Assembly (NCBI GenBank): GCA_015058015.1
Contig: SVDM01000001.1
Span: 310,001 to 374,000, forward strand
Length of the DNA: 64,000 bases
Origin: Lachnospiraceae bacterium
Lineage (GTDB): Bacteria > Bacillota > Clostridia > Lachnospirales > Lachnospiraceae
Direction: 5' to 3'
The notes under the pieces: model-generated
What the model saw: the letters and a program-made list of their open reading frames with translations, nothing else
Told to the model about the DNA's origin: nothing
Database searches by the model: none
Position numbers and translations under genes: made by a program
Part shown: piece after piece, positions 37,001 through 46,435 of the stretch
How positions within the stretch are numbered: the first letter of the stretch is position 1
Layout of the letters: each line of letters opens with the position of its first letter

Positions 37001-37608
37001 AAAGACCTATCCGGTACCAACAGGGCATGTTTATAAGCCACAACAGCACTATTCCTGTTCTTGCCACCGAGAATATTAAAGAGTTTATATCCCATCTCCT
37101 TAAACTGCTCCGGAGTATATCCTATTATTTCATAAAACTTGTCGTTAGCAAATTCAAAGAAGAACTCATCTTTTCCATCATCTAATTTTTTGATTACGTA
37201 TGTTACAAAGCCACACGGAAACATGCGCATAACCCTGTAATATACCTTATTCAAAGCCATGATTCTGGACATATCAATTACTCTTAAAACCGTGTAATCG
37301 TCCGATATATTGACATGTACCGCGGTGGAATGAGACATACCTTTTTTATCAACTATATTAATATTAACAAGGGTTTCGTCGTCATATGTTCTTTCGCAAA
37401 TAATATCTCTGATAGACGCAGCATCATGCTCCGGAACAATATCTCTAAAACTCTTTCCGATGATTTTCTTTTGATTATATCCGTAATTCTTGGCAAATGC
37501 CTCGTGCATGTCGAGAATCTTCATGTCTTCGGAATTATCAATCTTACACCATCCGAATTCATTTTCATCAAGTTCTGTTGAATGCTTGGCAATTATACTG
37601 TCGCGCAT
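34096..37608 (-). CDS. PAS-GGDEF-GGDEF(degenerate)-EAL signalling protein
   Basis: The 1170-residue cytosolic protein has about three PAS-like domains (roughly residues 1-370), then a GGDEF domain with RVGGDEFVVIL intact near residue 460. A GAF-like stretch (about 560-720) is followed by a second GGDEF domain whose active site is replaced (HSDLFANII), and a C-terminal EAL domain from about 915. EAL reads ESL (GAESLIRW), but the other phosphodiesterase residues are present: SVNFS, EVTES, DDFGTGYSS, VDIVKIDKSF, FEGIE and GQGFFFSKAI. It may therefore both make and degrade cyclic di-GMP, with the balance set by a PAS signal. No membrane segment is present. It is 27 bases after the DHHW lipoprotein gene. 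Confidence 0.92.
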   Translation of the reverse strand: MRDSIIAKHSTELDENEFGWCKIDNSEDMKILDMHEAFAKNYGYNQKKIIGKSFRDIVPEHDAASIRDIICERTYDDETLVNINIVDKKGMSHSTAVHVNISDDYTVLRVIDMSRIMALNKVYYRVMRMFPCGFVTYVIKKLDDGKDEFFFEFANDKFYEIIGYTPEQFKEMGYKLFNILGGKNRNSAVVAYKHALLVPDRSFQSEHSIYTFDGQEVFVDSYISRVKAKGVDYLICTFADISQRNLLEEGLRYLADRNRIIMNIAEEIIFEYDVNHDIFEISNKYENMFNISPFKANFFKSGSITELIHPEDKERIAEGIKSLNDKNFGGITEIRLCMKNGEYCWFQMVYAGVCKAGEEEVSRVVGRLTNIDKDKRDSERMKENLLLDQMTGLYNKTSIKKITEEFFSDPRAQEKIHAFIVIDIDNFKHVNDTLGHMIGDVVIENIAGAIKTVIRAEDLAGRVGGDEFVVILKNISERWASSKAESINEAISCIYIGENQNYKISASIGISFFGPDGHDYDTLFKKADTAMYYSKKGGKNKVTLFNSGSHEVIGGSYDEQDDVDSIIQKEYDKGFLQYTYTLFLNSKSFDSTLNILLERVGKKYNLSTVSIMENTTNDKIYYETNKWERGQGIVTRGLHIDEKVYLKALESFKPNEINIIEDCLDPEKICESDREFFIKHEFRGYASTLIENQELHNGIVFFFIDRNNPLKLSEYDKETLYQFCLTVTLFITMHSNTLRNAHELEKLYTFDRLTGVNNLETFMIKGNEIIKNMDRFRYYALMYSDIVGFSHVNESLGFDYGDEILINYATIISGEPNVETVCRVHSDLFANIISADSRVEVLATIERIRAKFYAYQEHYFPTAGCKINIGVYHIEDGSQDMSYAFDCANLARKNARLSNSANITFYAEEMRLDRNMEQSITSGIHSAIANGDLMIYLQPKIDMRTDKIVGAESLIRWTDKNGGVTLPDTFVPALEKQGSIVDVDFFAFEETLKTINKWKQEGKKDIRISVNFSRRHNSIPNFVDRIVSLTEKHHVEPHEVEIEVTESCLASDSDVMYRNLEKLHDMGFVISMDDFGTGYSSLEILLSSPVDIVKIDKSFLRKFDEGELNKEYIIKICELIRVTGKDIVFEGIENQNQIDFLLGNNCYYGQGFFFSKAIPVREFEEKFLFK

Positions 37609-37635
37609 AATTAGTCCCCCAAAATGTGAACTTAG

Positions 37636-38733
37636 TTATTTTAAAAAGCTTTCAAGTTTAGTAAGATTACCACTACCCATACCTGCTGATATAGCACTCA
37701 TAAAGATAACGTCATTAAACTTGTATTTTGAATAAAGCTCTGAAATAGAACCTGTGTAATATCTGTAATCAACGATATAAATGTTCTCGTAATGATCAAC
37801 CAGGAAAGGAATCATTGCATTACCGAAGGACTCCTTCAGTATGAGTACAGAGCTTCCATCAGTAACCTTGGGGTTCTTAATTACTGACCAGGGATTGTCT
37901 CCACCTATAAAAGTATTATACTTGGTTCCCTGATTCCAGCTTGAAACATCTTTAATAATCTTCCATGAAGTCTCTTTGCCACCCTTGTCGGTAAACTTCA
38001 TATCATTGGTTGAATGGGGAACAAACGCCTCCACAGTATCAGGATTCTTGGCGATATTTTCATCCTTTGTATGTGTGTAAAAGCTTCCCAGGAAGCCGTC
38101 AAATGTCACCTTTTCATATGAACTTAAAGCGTTGGCAGTAATGCCTTTTGTCTTGCAGAATTCCTTGTAAGCATAGTATCCGCCAAGGGCAGTCCAGTGA
38201 TGGTCTGTTCTAAAATACAGATACTCTTTCTTATGTTGTCTTAATGTATCAAGAATCCATATACACTTTGCATCGTTGCCGATGGCATCGTATATGAAAT
38301 GTGTAGCCTCTTTCTGATCAGAAGTGTTCTTGACCTCTTTGCGGAGCGCATCCGGTAAAGTAACATCCATAGCTGTAGGAATAACAATATCATAAACTTG
38401 AGCGCTTCCACCCAGCACTTGATTAGCTTTCTTCACACAGTTTGCATAACGTGTGGATACATCTTTGCTAAATCCATAGTATTCATAAGCAGTATCACCT
38501 GCAACAAAGGCGGAATCGTAAGACTTGGTCTTAATTCCCGACACATCGATTCCATCATCCCCGTCAATGGGAACCAGGTTGGCCGTATTCTCCTCCGATG
38601 GTTGTGGAACGCTTCCGTTACCACCCCCTGAGAATCCGCTTCCTCCTGACGATTTATTGTCACCACAGCCTGCCATAAGCATTGATATTGCCAGTACTGC
38701 GGACAATGCCTTAATTAACTTAGTTCTTTTCAC
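37636..38733 (-). CDS. DHHW-family lipoprotein
   Basis: The 365-residue protein starts with GTG nine bases after GGGAG. It has a lipoprotein signal peptide with lipobox LMAGC (Cys 23), followed by a Gly/Ser/Asn-rich linker. The main domain has RTDHHWTALGGYYAYKEF, the signature of DHHW proteins, which are related to the SGNH-like AlgX/AlgJ group that acts in acetylation of surface polymers. A late SVLILKESFGNAMIPFL segment is also typical. These usually sit beside an MBOAT acyltransferase, but none is present here. Its neighbours are a rhomboid-like protein and a cyclic-di-GMP protein. An envelope role is likely; the substrate is unknown. Confidence 0.8.
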   Translation of the reverse strand: MKRTKLIKALSAVLAISMLMAGCGDNKSSGGSGFSGGGNGSVPQPSEENTANLVPIDGDDGIDVSGIKTKSYDSAFVAGDTAYEYYGFSKDVSTRYANCVKKANQVLGGSAQVYDIVIPTAMDVTLPDALRKEVKNTSDQKEATHFIYDAIGNDAKCIWILDTLRQHKKEYLYFRTDHHWTALGGYYAYKEFCKTKGITANALSSYEKVTFDGFLGSFYTHTKDENIAKNPDTVEAFVPHSTNDMKFTDKGGKETSWKIIKDVSSWNQGTKYNTFIGGDNPWSVIKNPKVTDGSSVLILKESFGNAMIPFLVDHYENIYIVDYRYYTGSISELYSKYKFNDVIFMSAISAGMGSGNLTKLESFLK

Positions 38734-38774
38734 TTGAAAAATCTCCCTTCGAATATATAATACAGTAGCCCTCT

Positions 38775-39617
38775 CTACTGTTTATGAGTGTGTGTAAACA
38801 AATGGTCCTGGCAATATTCGTAGTTGCCGTTACATTTGGTGCAGAATCTGAATTCCAGATCGATACCGTCATTCTCTGTTCTGCCGCATATAGCACATTT
38901 GTGCTTGGTAATACCGCCTGTGTGGGGATTAAACCTCTTAGGCGCCTCTGCCTTTCTCTTAGGCTTTTGTCTGGTAAATGTAGGAGTAACACCTGACTTG
39001 TACTTCCTTGACAACAGGAAAAACAGCAGGAAATTTAATACCGATGCTATAATCGCCACCCTTGTCTCCCACAAGGTAGCTCTGACAAAATCAATTATAA
39101 TAATTACAACATCTACAAGGGCCAGCCACTTTATCTTAAGGGGAATTAAAAAATACAACATAACCGTCATGTCCGGATATGTGGCGGCAAAGGCGAGAAA
39201 AATCGCCAGGTTAATGTAATGCGTGGAATATAGTATTCCAAAGTGCAGATAATTCGGAGTCAGAAGATACAATACAAAAGATCCGATTATCATAAACAGC
39301 AAGCCTGTTATTATATAAAAAGTAAATCTAAAGGATCCCCAGGTCTGTTCTAAGGTTGTGCTTATGGAATAATAGAAAAACAGCATAATAAGCACAAAGA
39401 ATATATTGGTTGTTGTGGGAGGAACGAATACCCATGTAATCAGTCTCCATACCTGCCCCTTTAGTATCAGTTCCGGCTCCAAATAAATATAGGCTATAGC
39501 TGTAGGATACAAATAATAGATTACATAGCCTATGATGTAGGTTAAAATAATCCACTTAGGTAAATTCGGAATGGCAAGTTTTCCGAATTTTCTTTCAATT
39601 TTGTTTAATAAGTTCAT
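38775..39617 (-). CDS. Rhomboid-like membrane protein with C-terminal zinc ribbon, probably not a protease
   Basis: The 280-residue protein has about six membrane helices in residues 20-205. It carries rhomboid-type landmarks: GQVWRLITWVFVP after the first helix and YPDMTVMLYFLIPLKIKWL between later helices. In active rhomboids the position before that segment holds GxSG; here it reads HFGILYSTHYINL, so the catalytic serine motif is missing. The C-terminal tail is basic and ends in a zinc-ribbon-like module (CAICGRTE...FCTKCNGNYEYCQDH). It resembles derlin or iRhom-type inactive members that bind rather than cut membrane proteins. It begins an apparent operon with the DHHW lipoprotein, 41 bases away. 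Confidence 0.7.
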   Translation of the reverse strand: MNLLNKIERKFGKLAIPNLPKWIILTYIIGYVIYYLYPTAIAYIYLEPELILKGQVWRLITWVFVPPTTTNIFFVLIMLFFYYSISTTLEQTWGSFRFTFYIITGLLFMIIGSFVLYLLTPNYLHFGILYSTHYINLAIFLAFAATYPDMTVMLYFLIPLKIKWLALVDVVIIIIDFVRATLWETRVAIIASVLNFLLFFLLSRKYKSGVTPTFTRQKPKRKAEAPKRFNPHTGGITKHKCAICGRTENDGIDLEFRFCTKCNGNYEYCQDHLFTHTHKQ

Positions 39618-39766
39618 TTATCTATCTCCAAAAATGTATTTTATCCCATACTCTCACTAACATTATAATTATAGTTTTTAGTAAATCCATTGTCAAATAA
39701 ATCCGCAGAAAAACGGGAATTTCCCGCACATTATAAAATTATAATATTTAGGTAATACTTAAACGG

Positions 39767-39795
39767 TTGTTAATTTCTATTTTAAGTCGTATAAT
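39767..39795 (+). promoter_or_regulatory. Promoter of the activase/dehydratase fusion gene
   Basis: TTGTTA (39767-39772) and a perfect TATAAT (39790-39795) are 17 bases apart. A 6-bp inverted repeat with one centre base, CGGGAATTTCCCG (39714-39726), lies 40 bases upstream and could be an operator. Confidence 0.7.
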
Positions 39796-39830
39796 AATCG
39801 ACGTATAACCACGAAAAAGCTTTAATTTAT

Positions 39831-39870
39831 AGGAGGTGCGCCGCACCAGAACTATGCGGCACATATTATG
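39831..39870 (+). promoter_or_regulatory. Hairpin-bridged ribosome binding site
   Basis: AGGAGG (39831-39836) is 31 bases before the ATG at 39868, far beyond normal spacing, and no in-frame start lies closer. The gap can fold: GCCGCA (39840-39845) pairs with TGCGGC (39855-39860), extended by GT/AC, which would bring the site near the start. A competing hairpin, GGTGC/GCACC (39835-39839 with 39843-39847), would cover the end of the site. Confidence 0.5.
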
Positions 39871-42800
39871 GAAGAAAACAAGATTTACACTTTGGGAATC
39901 GATATAGGTTCCACTACAGTTAAGGTTGCTCTTCTCGACGAGGAGAAGAACCTTGTATTTTCAGACTACAAAAGACATTTTGCCAATATACAGGAGACAT
40001 TGTCTTCTTTGATATCAGATGCATACAACCTTGTAGGTGACAAACAGGTATCACCTATGATTACCGGTTCAGGCGGACTTACTCTTGCCAACCATCTCAA
40101 AGTACCCTTCGTACAGGAGGTTATATCCGTATCGTCAGCCTTAGAGCATTACTCTCCCAAGACTGATGTGGCTATAGAACTGGGCGGCGAGGATGCCAAG
40201 ATTATTTATTTCCAGGGTAATAATGTCGAACAAAGAATGAATGGAATCTGTGCCGGTGGTACAGGTTCATTTATCGACCAGATGGCATCTCTTATCAAGA
40301 CCGATGCTTCAGGGCTTAATGAATATGCCAAGGATTATAAGGCTATCTACCCCATCGCAGCCCGATGCGGAGTATTTGCCAAAACAGATATACAGCCCCT
40401 CATTAATGAAGGAGCTACAAAAGAGGATTTGTCGGCTTCCATATTTCAGGCTGTAGTTAATCAGACCATCAGCGGTCTCGCCTGCGGTAAGCCCATTAGA
40501 GGCCATGTGGCTTTCCTTGGCGGCCCTCTCCACTTCTTATCGGAGCTTCGTAATGCATTTATCAGAACTCTTAATCTGGACGAGGAGCATACAATTATAC
40601 CCGAGAATTCGCATCTTTTTGCCGCAATAGGTTCGGCTCTTAACGCTGACGTTGGCAAACATGTTGCTCTGTCTTCTTTGAATGAGCGTTTATCTTCCAA
40701 AATCAAGATGGAATTCGAAGTAGAACGTATGAAGCCCCTTTTTGCTACAGAAGAAGACTATCAGGTATTTACAAAACGTCATGCCGATTCTTCTGTTAAA
40801 ACCAGAGAGCTTTCCACCTATTCAGGTAATTGCTACCTGGGAATAGATGCAGGATCCACCACCACCAAAACCGCTCTTATTGCAGAAGACGGTTCCCTGC
40901 TTTATTCATTCTATGACAACAATAACGGAAGTCCGCTTGCTACGGCTATCCGTTCCATCAAGGAAATATACAGCCTTCTTCCGGAGTCTGCCCACATTGT
41001 ACATTCCTGCTCCACAGGATACGGCGAAGCACTTATTAAATCTGCTCTCATGCTTGAAGAAGGTGAAGTAGAAACTGTAACCCATTACTATGCAGCTTCT
41101 TTCTTCAATCCCGATGTAGACTGCATCTTAGACATCGGCGGTCAGGACATGAAGTGCATTAAGATTAAGAACAAAACCGTAGACAGCGTTCAATTAAACG
41201 AGGCCTGCTCTTCCGGTTGCGGTTCTTTCATCGAGACCTTTGCAGGTTCCCTTAATTACAGTGTTAAGGACTTTGCAAAAGAGGCCCTCTTTGCTAAGAA
41301 CCCCATAGACCTTGGTACAAGATGTACCGTATTCATGAACTCTAAAGTAAAACAGGCACAGAAGGAAGGAGCATCCGTAGCTGATATTTCAGCAGGACTT
41401 GCTTATTCCGTTATTAAGAATGCCCTTTACAAAGTAATTAAGATTTCTGATGCAGCAGATTTGGGTGCTAATGTAGTCGTTCAGGGTGGAACCTTCTACA
41501 ATGATGCCGTGCTTCGAAGCTTCGAGGTAATATCCGGTTGCGAAGCCGTAAGACCGGATATTGCAGGTATCATGGGTGCTTTCGGTGCTGCTCTTGTGGC
41601 AAGAGAGCGTTATGAAGAGGAACCTGTCACTACTCTTTTGGGAATAGATGATATTAACGCCCTTACCTTTGAGACAGAGTTAAAGCGTTGCGGCAAGTGT
41701 ACCAATAACTGTATGCTTACCATCAACCACTTCTCAGGCGGTCGACAACACATAACCGGTAACAGATGCGAAAGAGGTCTTGGTGAAGACCATGTTAAAA
41801 ATGACCTTCCCAATCTCTTTGCTTATAAGAATAAACGAGTATTCGGATACAAGCCTTTGAAGGTCGAGGAAGCAACCAGAGGTACCGTAGGAATACCCAG
41901 AGCTCTTAATATTTACGAGAATTACCCCTTCTGGTTTACCTTCTTTACAAAGCTTGGTTACAGGGTTGTATTATCACCTGTATCCAGCCGTAAGATATAC
42001 GAGATGGGTATCGAGTCCATTCCAAGTGAGTCGGAGTGCTACCCCGCCAAGCTTGTACACGGACATATAATGTGGCTTATCAATAAAGGGGTAGACTTTA
42101 TCTTCTATCCGTGTATTCCTTATGAGAGACAGGAATTCTGTGATGCCAACAACCATTACAATTGTCCTATTGTTACTTCTTATGCGGAGAATATCAAGAA
42201 TAATGTGGAAGAGATTACTTCAGGTAAGGTTAAGTTCATGAACCCCTTCCTGTCCCTCGGCACCAAAGAAGCTGTATCCTCAAGACTTGTAGAGGAATTC
42301 TCTTCTATGATACCAAAGAGTGAAATAATCTCTGCTGTTAATGCAGGCTGGGATGAAATGGCGGGTGCCAGACTTGATATACAAAAGAAGGGCGAAGAAA
42401 CACTTAAATTTATTAAGGAAAAAGGAATAAAGGGAATCGTTCTTGCAGGACGTCCCTATCATATTGACAACGAGATTAATCACGGTATCCCTGAGATGAT
42501 TAACTCCTTTGGTCTGGCAGTTCTTACAGAAGACTCTATAAGCCACTTAACTGAGGTTGAACGTCCTCTTATCGTCCTTGACCAGTGGATGTATCACTCC
42601 AGATTATATGCTGCGGCCAACTATGTTAAGACTCAGGATAACCTTGAGCTTATTCAGCTTAATTCCTTCGGTTGCGGATTAGACGCCGTTACAACAGATG
42701 CTGTTAATGATATCCTGTCCAATTCGGGCAAGATATATACCTGCCTTAAGATAGACGAGGTTAACAACTTAGGTGCTGCAAGAATAAGGCTCCGTTCTCT

Positions 42801-44115
42801 TCTCTCCGCAGTAAGAGTTCGTGACCGCCAGCACAAGGAGCGCAAGATTGTATCTTCCGCTCATAACCGTGCCATATTCACCGAAGAGATGCGTGATAAT
42901 TACAACATTCTTTGCCCGCAAATGTCACCCATACATTTTGATATGGTGGCTACAGCATTTAGAAACTGCGGTTATAATGTTGTACTCCTTGATAACGATA
43001 ATCGTTCCGCAATAGATGTGGGCCTTAAATACGTTAATAATGATGCCTGCTATCCATCTCTCTTGGTTGTAGGACAGATAATGGACGCCGTATTATCCGG
43101 CCAGTATGACATGACTAAAACTGCCGTAATCATAACTCAAACCGGTGGCGGTTGCCGTGCGTCGAACTATATCGGATTCATAAGAAGGGCTCTTGCCAAA
43201 GCAGGATATCCGGATGTTCCCGTTATCTCCCTAAACTTGAGCTCATTAGAGTTTAACCCGGGATTCAAGATTACTCTTGAAATGCTCCAAAAAGGCCTGT
43301 ATGCTGTAGTATTCGGTGATATCTTCATGAGATGCTTATATAAGGTTCGTCCTTATGAGGTAGAGCCCGGCTCAGCTAATGCCCTTCACCGCAAATGGGT
43401 TAAGAGATGTAACAAGTTCTTATCTGACGGTAAGCACATCTCTCATAATACTTACAAGAGAATATGTCGTTCAATCATAAGAGACTTCGATAATCTGCCT
43501 ATACATGAGGATATGGTTAAGCCGAAAGTAGGAATCGTTGGTGAGATTCTGGTCAAGTTCTCTCCCACTGCCAACAATCATCTGGTTGACCTTTTAGAGA
43601 AAGAAGGCGCTGAGGCAGTTGTTCCTGACCTATTGGACTTCTTCCTCTATTGCTTCTATAATCAGGAATTTAAAGCAGATAAGCTGGGTGCTAAAAAGTC
43701 TTCTACATTTAAGACTAATATGGGAATCAAGTTCTGTGAGTGGCTTCGTAAGACTGCTCGTAAAGAATTTGAAAAGAGTAAGCGTTTTGCTCCGCCCTCC
43801 TATATCAAGGATACAGCTGATATGGCTAAGCCTATTGTATCCCTGGGTAACCAGACAGGTGAGGGTTGGTTCCTTACCGGAGAGATGGTTGAGCTTATTC
43901 ACAGCGGTGTTAATAATATCGTCTGTACTCAGCCCTTTGCATGTTTGCCTAACCATATAGTGGGTAAGGGTGTGATCAAAGAGCTTAGAAGACAGTATCC
44001 GGAATCTAATATTATCGCTATTGATTATGATCCGGGGGCTTCTGAGGTTAATCAGTTGAACAGGATTAAGCTGATGTTGTCGACAGCTCAGAAGAATCTT
44101 AATAAGAATAAATAA
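39868..44115 (+). CDS. CoA-dehydratase activase/dehydratase-type fusion protein (HgdC-like x2 + DUF2229)
   Basis: The 1415-residue protein contains two BadF/BcrA/HgdC-type ASKHA ATPase domains. The first has [15 protein letters not shown] at residue 9 and [17 protein letters not shown] near 130. The second has [19 protein letters not shown] near 330 and [18 protein letters not shown] near 447. A DUF2229 region follows, with [18 protein letters not shown] near 715, and a further 2-hydroxyacyl-CoA-dehydratase-like part. Cysteines RCGKCTNNC near 610 could bind a cluster. In known systems HgdC drives one electron into a dehydratase by ATP hydrolysis. Long fusions of this sort are widespread in Clostridia, but their substrate is unknown to me. 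It stands alone with its own promoter. Confidence 0.9.
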   Translation: MEENKIYTLGIDIGSTTVKVALLDEEKNLVFSDYKRHFANIQETLSSLISDAYNLVGDKQVSPMITGSGGLTLANHLKVPFVQEVISVSSALEHYSPKTDVAIELGGEDAKIIYFQGNNVEQRMNGICAGGTGSFIDQMASLIKTDASGLNEYAKDYKAIYPIAARCGVFAKTDIQPLINEGATKEDLSASIFQAVVNQTISGLACGKPIRGHVAFLGGPLHFLSELRNAFIRTLNLDEEHTIIPENSHLFAAIGSALNADVGKHVALSSLNERLSSKIKMEFEVERMKPLFATEEDYQVFTKRHADSSVKTRELSTYSGNCYLGIDAGSTTTKTALIAEDGSLLYSFYDNNNGSPLATAIRSIKEIYSLLPESAHIVHSCSTGYGEALIKSALMLEEGEVETVTHYYAASFFNPDVDCILDIGGQDMKCIKIKNKTVDSVQLNEACSSGCGSFIETFAGSLNYSVKDFAKEALFAKNPIDLGTRCTVFMNSKVKQAQKEGASVADISAGLAYSVIKNALYKVIKISDAADLGANVVVQGGTFYNDAVLRSFEVISGCEAVRPDIAGIMGAFGAALVARERYEEEPVTTLLGIDDINALTFETELKRCGKCTNNCMLTINHFSGGRQHITGNRCERGLGEDHVKNDLPNLFAYKNKRVFGYKPLKVEEATRGTVGIPRALNIYENYPFWFTFFTKLGYRVVLSPVSSRKIYEMGIESIPSESECYPAKLVHGHIMWLINKGVDFIFYPCIPYERQEFCDANNHYNCPIVTSYAENIKNNVEEITSGKVKFMNPFLSLGTKEAVSSRLVEEFSSMIPKSEIISAVNAGWDEMAGARLDIQKKGEETLKFIKEKGIKGIVLAGRPYHIDNEINHGIPEMINSFGLAVLTEDSISHLTEVERPLIVLDQWMYHSRLYAAANYVKTQDNLELIQLNSFGCGLDAVTTDAVNDILSNSGKIYTCLKIDEVNNLGAARIRLRSLLSAVRVRDRQHKERKIVSSAHNRAIFTEEMRDNYNILCPQMSPIHFDMVATAFRNCGYNVVLLDNDNRSAIDVGLKYVNNDACYPSLLVVGQIMDAVLSGQYDMTKTAVIITQTGGGCRASNYIGFIRRALAKAGYPDVPVISLNLSSLEFNPGFKITLEMLQKGLYAVVFGDIFMRCLYKVRPYEVEPGSANALHRKWVKRCNKFLSDGKHISHNTYKRICRSIIRDFDNLPIHEDMVKPKVGIVGEILVKFSPTANNHLVDLLEKEGAEAVVPDLLDFFLYCFYNQEFKADKLGAKKSSTFKTNMGIKFCEWLRKTARKEFEKSKRFAPPSYIKDTADMAKPIVSLGNQTGEGWFLTGEMVELIHSGVNNIVCTQPFACLPNHIVGKGVIKELRRQYPESNIIAIDYDPGASEVNQLNRIKLMLSTAQKNLNKNK

Positions 44116-44122
44116 TGCAAAC

Positions 44123-44265
44123 GAACAGGTCAAAATCATATTGTCCCAAGGACGCTCTCGCTCCGGGTCCTCGCGCAGGAGTGCTAACTTCACACTACGC
44201 TTGCGCTTGTGTTCAGTAAGAACTCGCGCTGTGGACGGCCTTGGACCAATATATTTCGCCTGTTC
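44123..44265. repeat. Nested inverted-repeat element (possible structured RNA or dispersed palindromic repeat)
   Basis: The outer arms GAACAGG (44123-44129) and CCTGTTC (44259-44265) enclose a second stem: ATATTG (44138-44143) and CCAAGG (44146-44151) against CCTTGG (44239-44244) and CAATAT (44247-44252), with a 2x2 mismatch. Inside are smaller hairpins, such as TCCT/AGGA around CGCGC, and CACA/TGTG extended by CGC/GCG. The composition is much more GC-rich than nearby spacers. There is no open frame of note. It begins seven bases after the stop of the fusion gene. I cannot assign it to a known RNA family. Confidence 0.55.
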
Positions 44266-44291
44266 ATATACATCTTCTTTATTAACAAGAC

Positions 44292-44318
44292 ACCCCCCAG
44301 CCTTAAGGCTTGGGGGGT
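44292..44318. terminator. Bidirectional terminator between the fusion gene and ung
   Basis: CCCCCC (44293-44298) with AGCC pairs with GGCT and GGGGGG (44312-44317) around TTAA. The tails are TTAATTAATT on the plus strand and GTGTCTTGTT on the minus strand. It lies 11 bases past the ung stop. Confidence 0.75.
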
Positions 44319-44328
44319 TAATTAATTC

Positions 44329-45006
44329 TTAAAGATTTTCGATCTGCCAATCGATGGGAGAAAGGCCATGCTCGGTTAGGAAGGCGTTAGCCTTGCTGAA
44401 GTGCTTGCAACCGAAGAAGCCTCGGTAAGCCGATAAGGGGCTTGGATGGGGGGCTTCTAAGATTAGGTGTTTAGGGTTTGTCAGCATGGATGCCTTGCGG
44501 CGGGCAGGGCTACCCCATAAGAGGTAGACTATTGGCCTATCCTGGGCATTTACCGCAGTGATTACCGCATCGGTGAATATCTCCCAGCCTTTTCCCTGAT
44601 GGGAAGCTGCCTGATGAGCGCGAACGGTTAATACCGTATTAAGAAGCAGAACTCCTTGTCTTGCCCATTTTTCCAGATAGCCATTATTAGGTATGTAGCA
44701 TCCGCAGTCATCCTGCAGTTCTTTGTATATGTTCTGTAATGAAGGGGGGATATCCTTCTGGCTCTTAGGAACTGAAAAGCAAAGCCCATGAGCCTGGTTC
44801 ACGTTGTGATATGGATCCTGCCCCAATATAACCACTTTCACCTCTGAAAGAGGGGTAAAATGAAAGGCATTGAATATATCATCTGCCGGGGGATACACCA
44901 CCGTCTTTGAATACTCTTCTCTCACAAAACTATACAACTCTTTATAATAGGGCTTGCCAAACTCCGCTTTCAAAGCCGGCAGCCAATCATTATCTATCAT
45001 TCCCAT
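44329..45006 (-). CDS. ung: Uracil-DNA glycosylase
   Basis: Ung removes uracil from DNA in base-excision repair. The 225-residue protein has the catalytic motif GQDPYH at residues 62-67 (Asp 64), LLLNTVLTVRAHQAASHQGKGW, LLWGSPARRK and the C-terminal HPSPLSAYRGFFG, all in family order. It follows hisF by 30 bases on the same strand. The first of two close ATG codons is used; the second, two codons later, is possible. Confidence 0.96.
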   Translation of the reverse strand: MGMIDNDWLPALKAEFGKPYYKELYSFVREEYSKTVVYPPADDIFNAFHFTPLSEVKVVILGQDPYHNVNQAHGLCFSVPKSQKDIPPSLQNIYKELQDDCGCYIPNNGYLEKWARQGVLLLNTVLTVRAHQAASHQGKGWEIFTDAVITAVNAQDRPIVYLLWGSPARRKASMLTNPKHLILEAPHPSPLSAYRGFFGCKHFSKANAFLTEHGLSPIDWQIENL

Positions 45007-45036
45007 ACTCTTAATTACCCTATGTCACCAAAGCAT

Positions 45037-45798
45037 TTATAATCTGACGGATATTCCTCGACCCTTTAAGTATTCTTTTACTTCCCGAATCTCCATCTCT
45101 TTATAATGGAACAATGATGCAGCAAGAACAGCATCAGCTTCTCCTTCAGTAAGCGCATCATAGAAATGCTCCATGGCCCCTGCTCCACCGGAAGCTATAA
45201 CAGGCACTGAAACATTAGATGCAATAGCCTTGGTCAGTTCAATATCATATCCCGCTTTGGTTCCATCTGCATCCATACTGGTAAGAAGTATCTCTCCCGC
45301 TCCCAGTTCGCAGACTTTAATGGCCCACTCCACAGCATCAATACCCACATCGATACGACCGCCGTTTTTATATATATTCCAACCGGAGCCGTCCCTACGT
45401 CTTCTTGCGTCTATGGCAACCACAACACACTGACTTCCAAACTTATAAGCTGCATCGCTAATCAAATTGGGATTGTTAATGGCAGCAGAATTAATTGAGA
45501 TCTTGTCTGCGCCTTCACGAAGAAGGGCCTTAAAATCATCAACGCTTCTTATGCCGCCGCCAACGGTAAATGGAATAAATACCTTAGCTGCCACCTCACG
45601 AACCATATCAACAACTGTCTTTCTGGCATCGGAAGAAGCAGTAATATCAAGGAATACCAGTTCATCTGCCCCTGCTTTATCATAAGCGGCAGCTATCTCT
45701 ACCGGATCTCCTGCGTCTTTTAAATCTACAAAATTAACACCTTTAACAACTCTACCGTCGTTAACGTCTAGACAAGGAATAATTCTCTTTGTATGCAT
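45037..45798 (-). CDS. hisF: Imidazole glycerol phosphate synthase, cyclase subunit
   Basis: HisF uses ammonia from HisH to make imidazole glycerol phosphate and AICAR, linking histidine and purine synthesis. The chosen ATG lies six bases after GGAG and gives [20 protein letters not shown] and 253 residues, the standard length. Catalytic Asp 11 is in PCLDV, and the second catalytic aspartate is in VAIDARR near 130. It follows hisH by 17 bases; no other his genes are in the window. Confidence 0.96.
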   Translation of the reverse strand: MHTKRIIPCLDVNDGRVVKGVNFVDLKDAGDPVEIAAAYDKAGADELVFLDITASSDARKTVVDMVREVAAKVFIPFTVGGGIRSVDDFKALLREGADKISINSAAINNPNLISDAAYKFGSQCVVVAIDARRRRDGSGWNIYKNGGRIDVGIDAVEWAIKVCELGAGEILLTSMDADGTKAGYDIELTKAIASNVSVPVIASGGAGAMEHFYDALTEGEADAVLAASLFHYKEMEIREVKEYLKGRGISVRL

Positions 45799-45815
45799 AG
45801 TAAACTCCAAAACTC

Positions 45816-46421
45816 TTATAAATCAATGAAATTCTTCAGTATCTTCAAACCTTCGTCGGAACTTTTCTCCGGATGGAACTGACAGCCGAAGATATTGCCT
45901 TTCTCCACAGAAGCATGAACCGTAACATTATAATCACATGTTGCTGTAACAATTAAAGGGTCATCGGCTTTAAGATAATAGGAATGAACGAAATATACAA
46001 AGGCACCGTTTGCTATTCCCTTAAAGAGTCTTCCGTTATTCATTAGTTCCAATGAATTCCAGCCAATCTGGGGAACTTTAAGCCCGCCTCCCTCAGGGAT
46101 TCGATGAATAGCCCCATCCAAGAGATTAAGGCCCTCTACCCCTTTCGATTCGTCGCTTCCTCTAAACAAAAGTTGAAGCCCCAGACAAATCCCCAAAAAG
46201 GGCTTGTCTGTGGCTGCATAGTCTTTAATAACGCTTATTAGATCATATTTTTTCAGATTATCCATGCAATCCCCAAAGGAGCCTACTCCCGGCAGTATAA
46301 CCTTTTGGGATGACATAATCTCCTTGGGGTCTCTTGAGATACATACTTCTTGGCCGAAGAATCTCAAAGCCTTCTCTACGCTTTTAATATTCCCGGCATC
46401 ATAGTCTATTATAGTAATCAA
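45816..46421 (-). CDS. hisH: Imidazole glycerol phosphate synthase, glutamine amidotransferase subunit
   Basis: HisH hydrolyses glutamine and channels ammonia to HisF. The 201-residue protein has GVGSFGDCM, the nucleophile Cys 79 in [10 protein letters not shown], and the histidine and glutamate of the triad in GCQFHPEKS. The start codon is TTG ([11 protein letters not shown]), nine bases after AAAGGA; no in-frame ATG lies nearby. It follows the acidic membrane protein gene by 14 bases. Confidence 0.95.
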   Translation of the reverse strand: MITIIDYDAGNIKSVEKALRFFGQEVCISRDPKEIMSSQKVILPGVGSFGDCMDNLKKYDLISVIKDYAATDKPFLGICLGLQLLFRGSDESKGVEGLNLLDGAIHRIPEGGGLKVPQIGWNSLELMNNGRLFKGIANGAFVYFVHSYYLKADDPLIVTATCDYNVTVHASVEKGNIFGCQFHPEKSSDEGLKILKNFIDL

Positions 46422-46435
46422 ACCAATACATCCTT

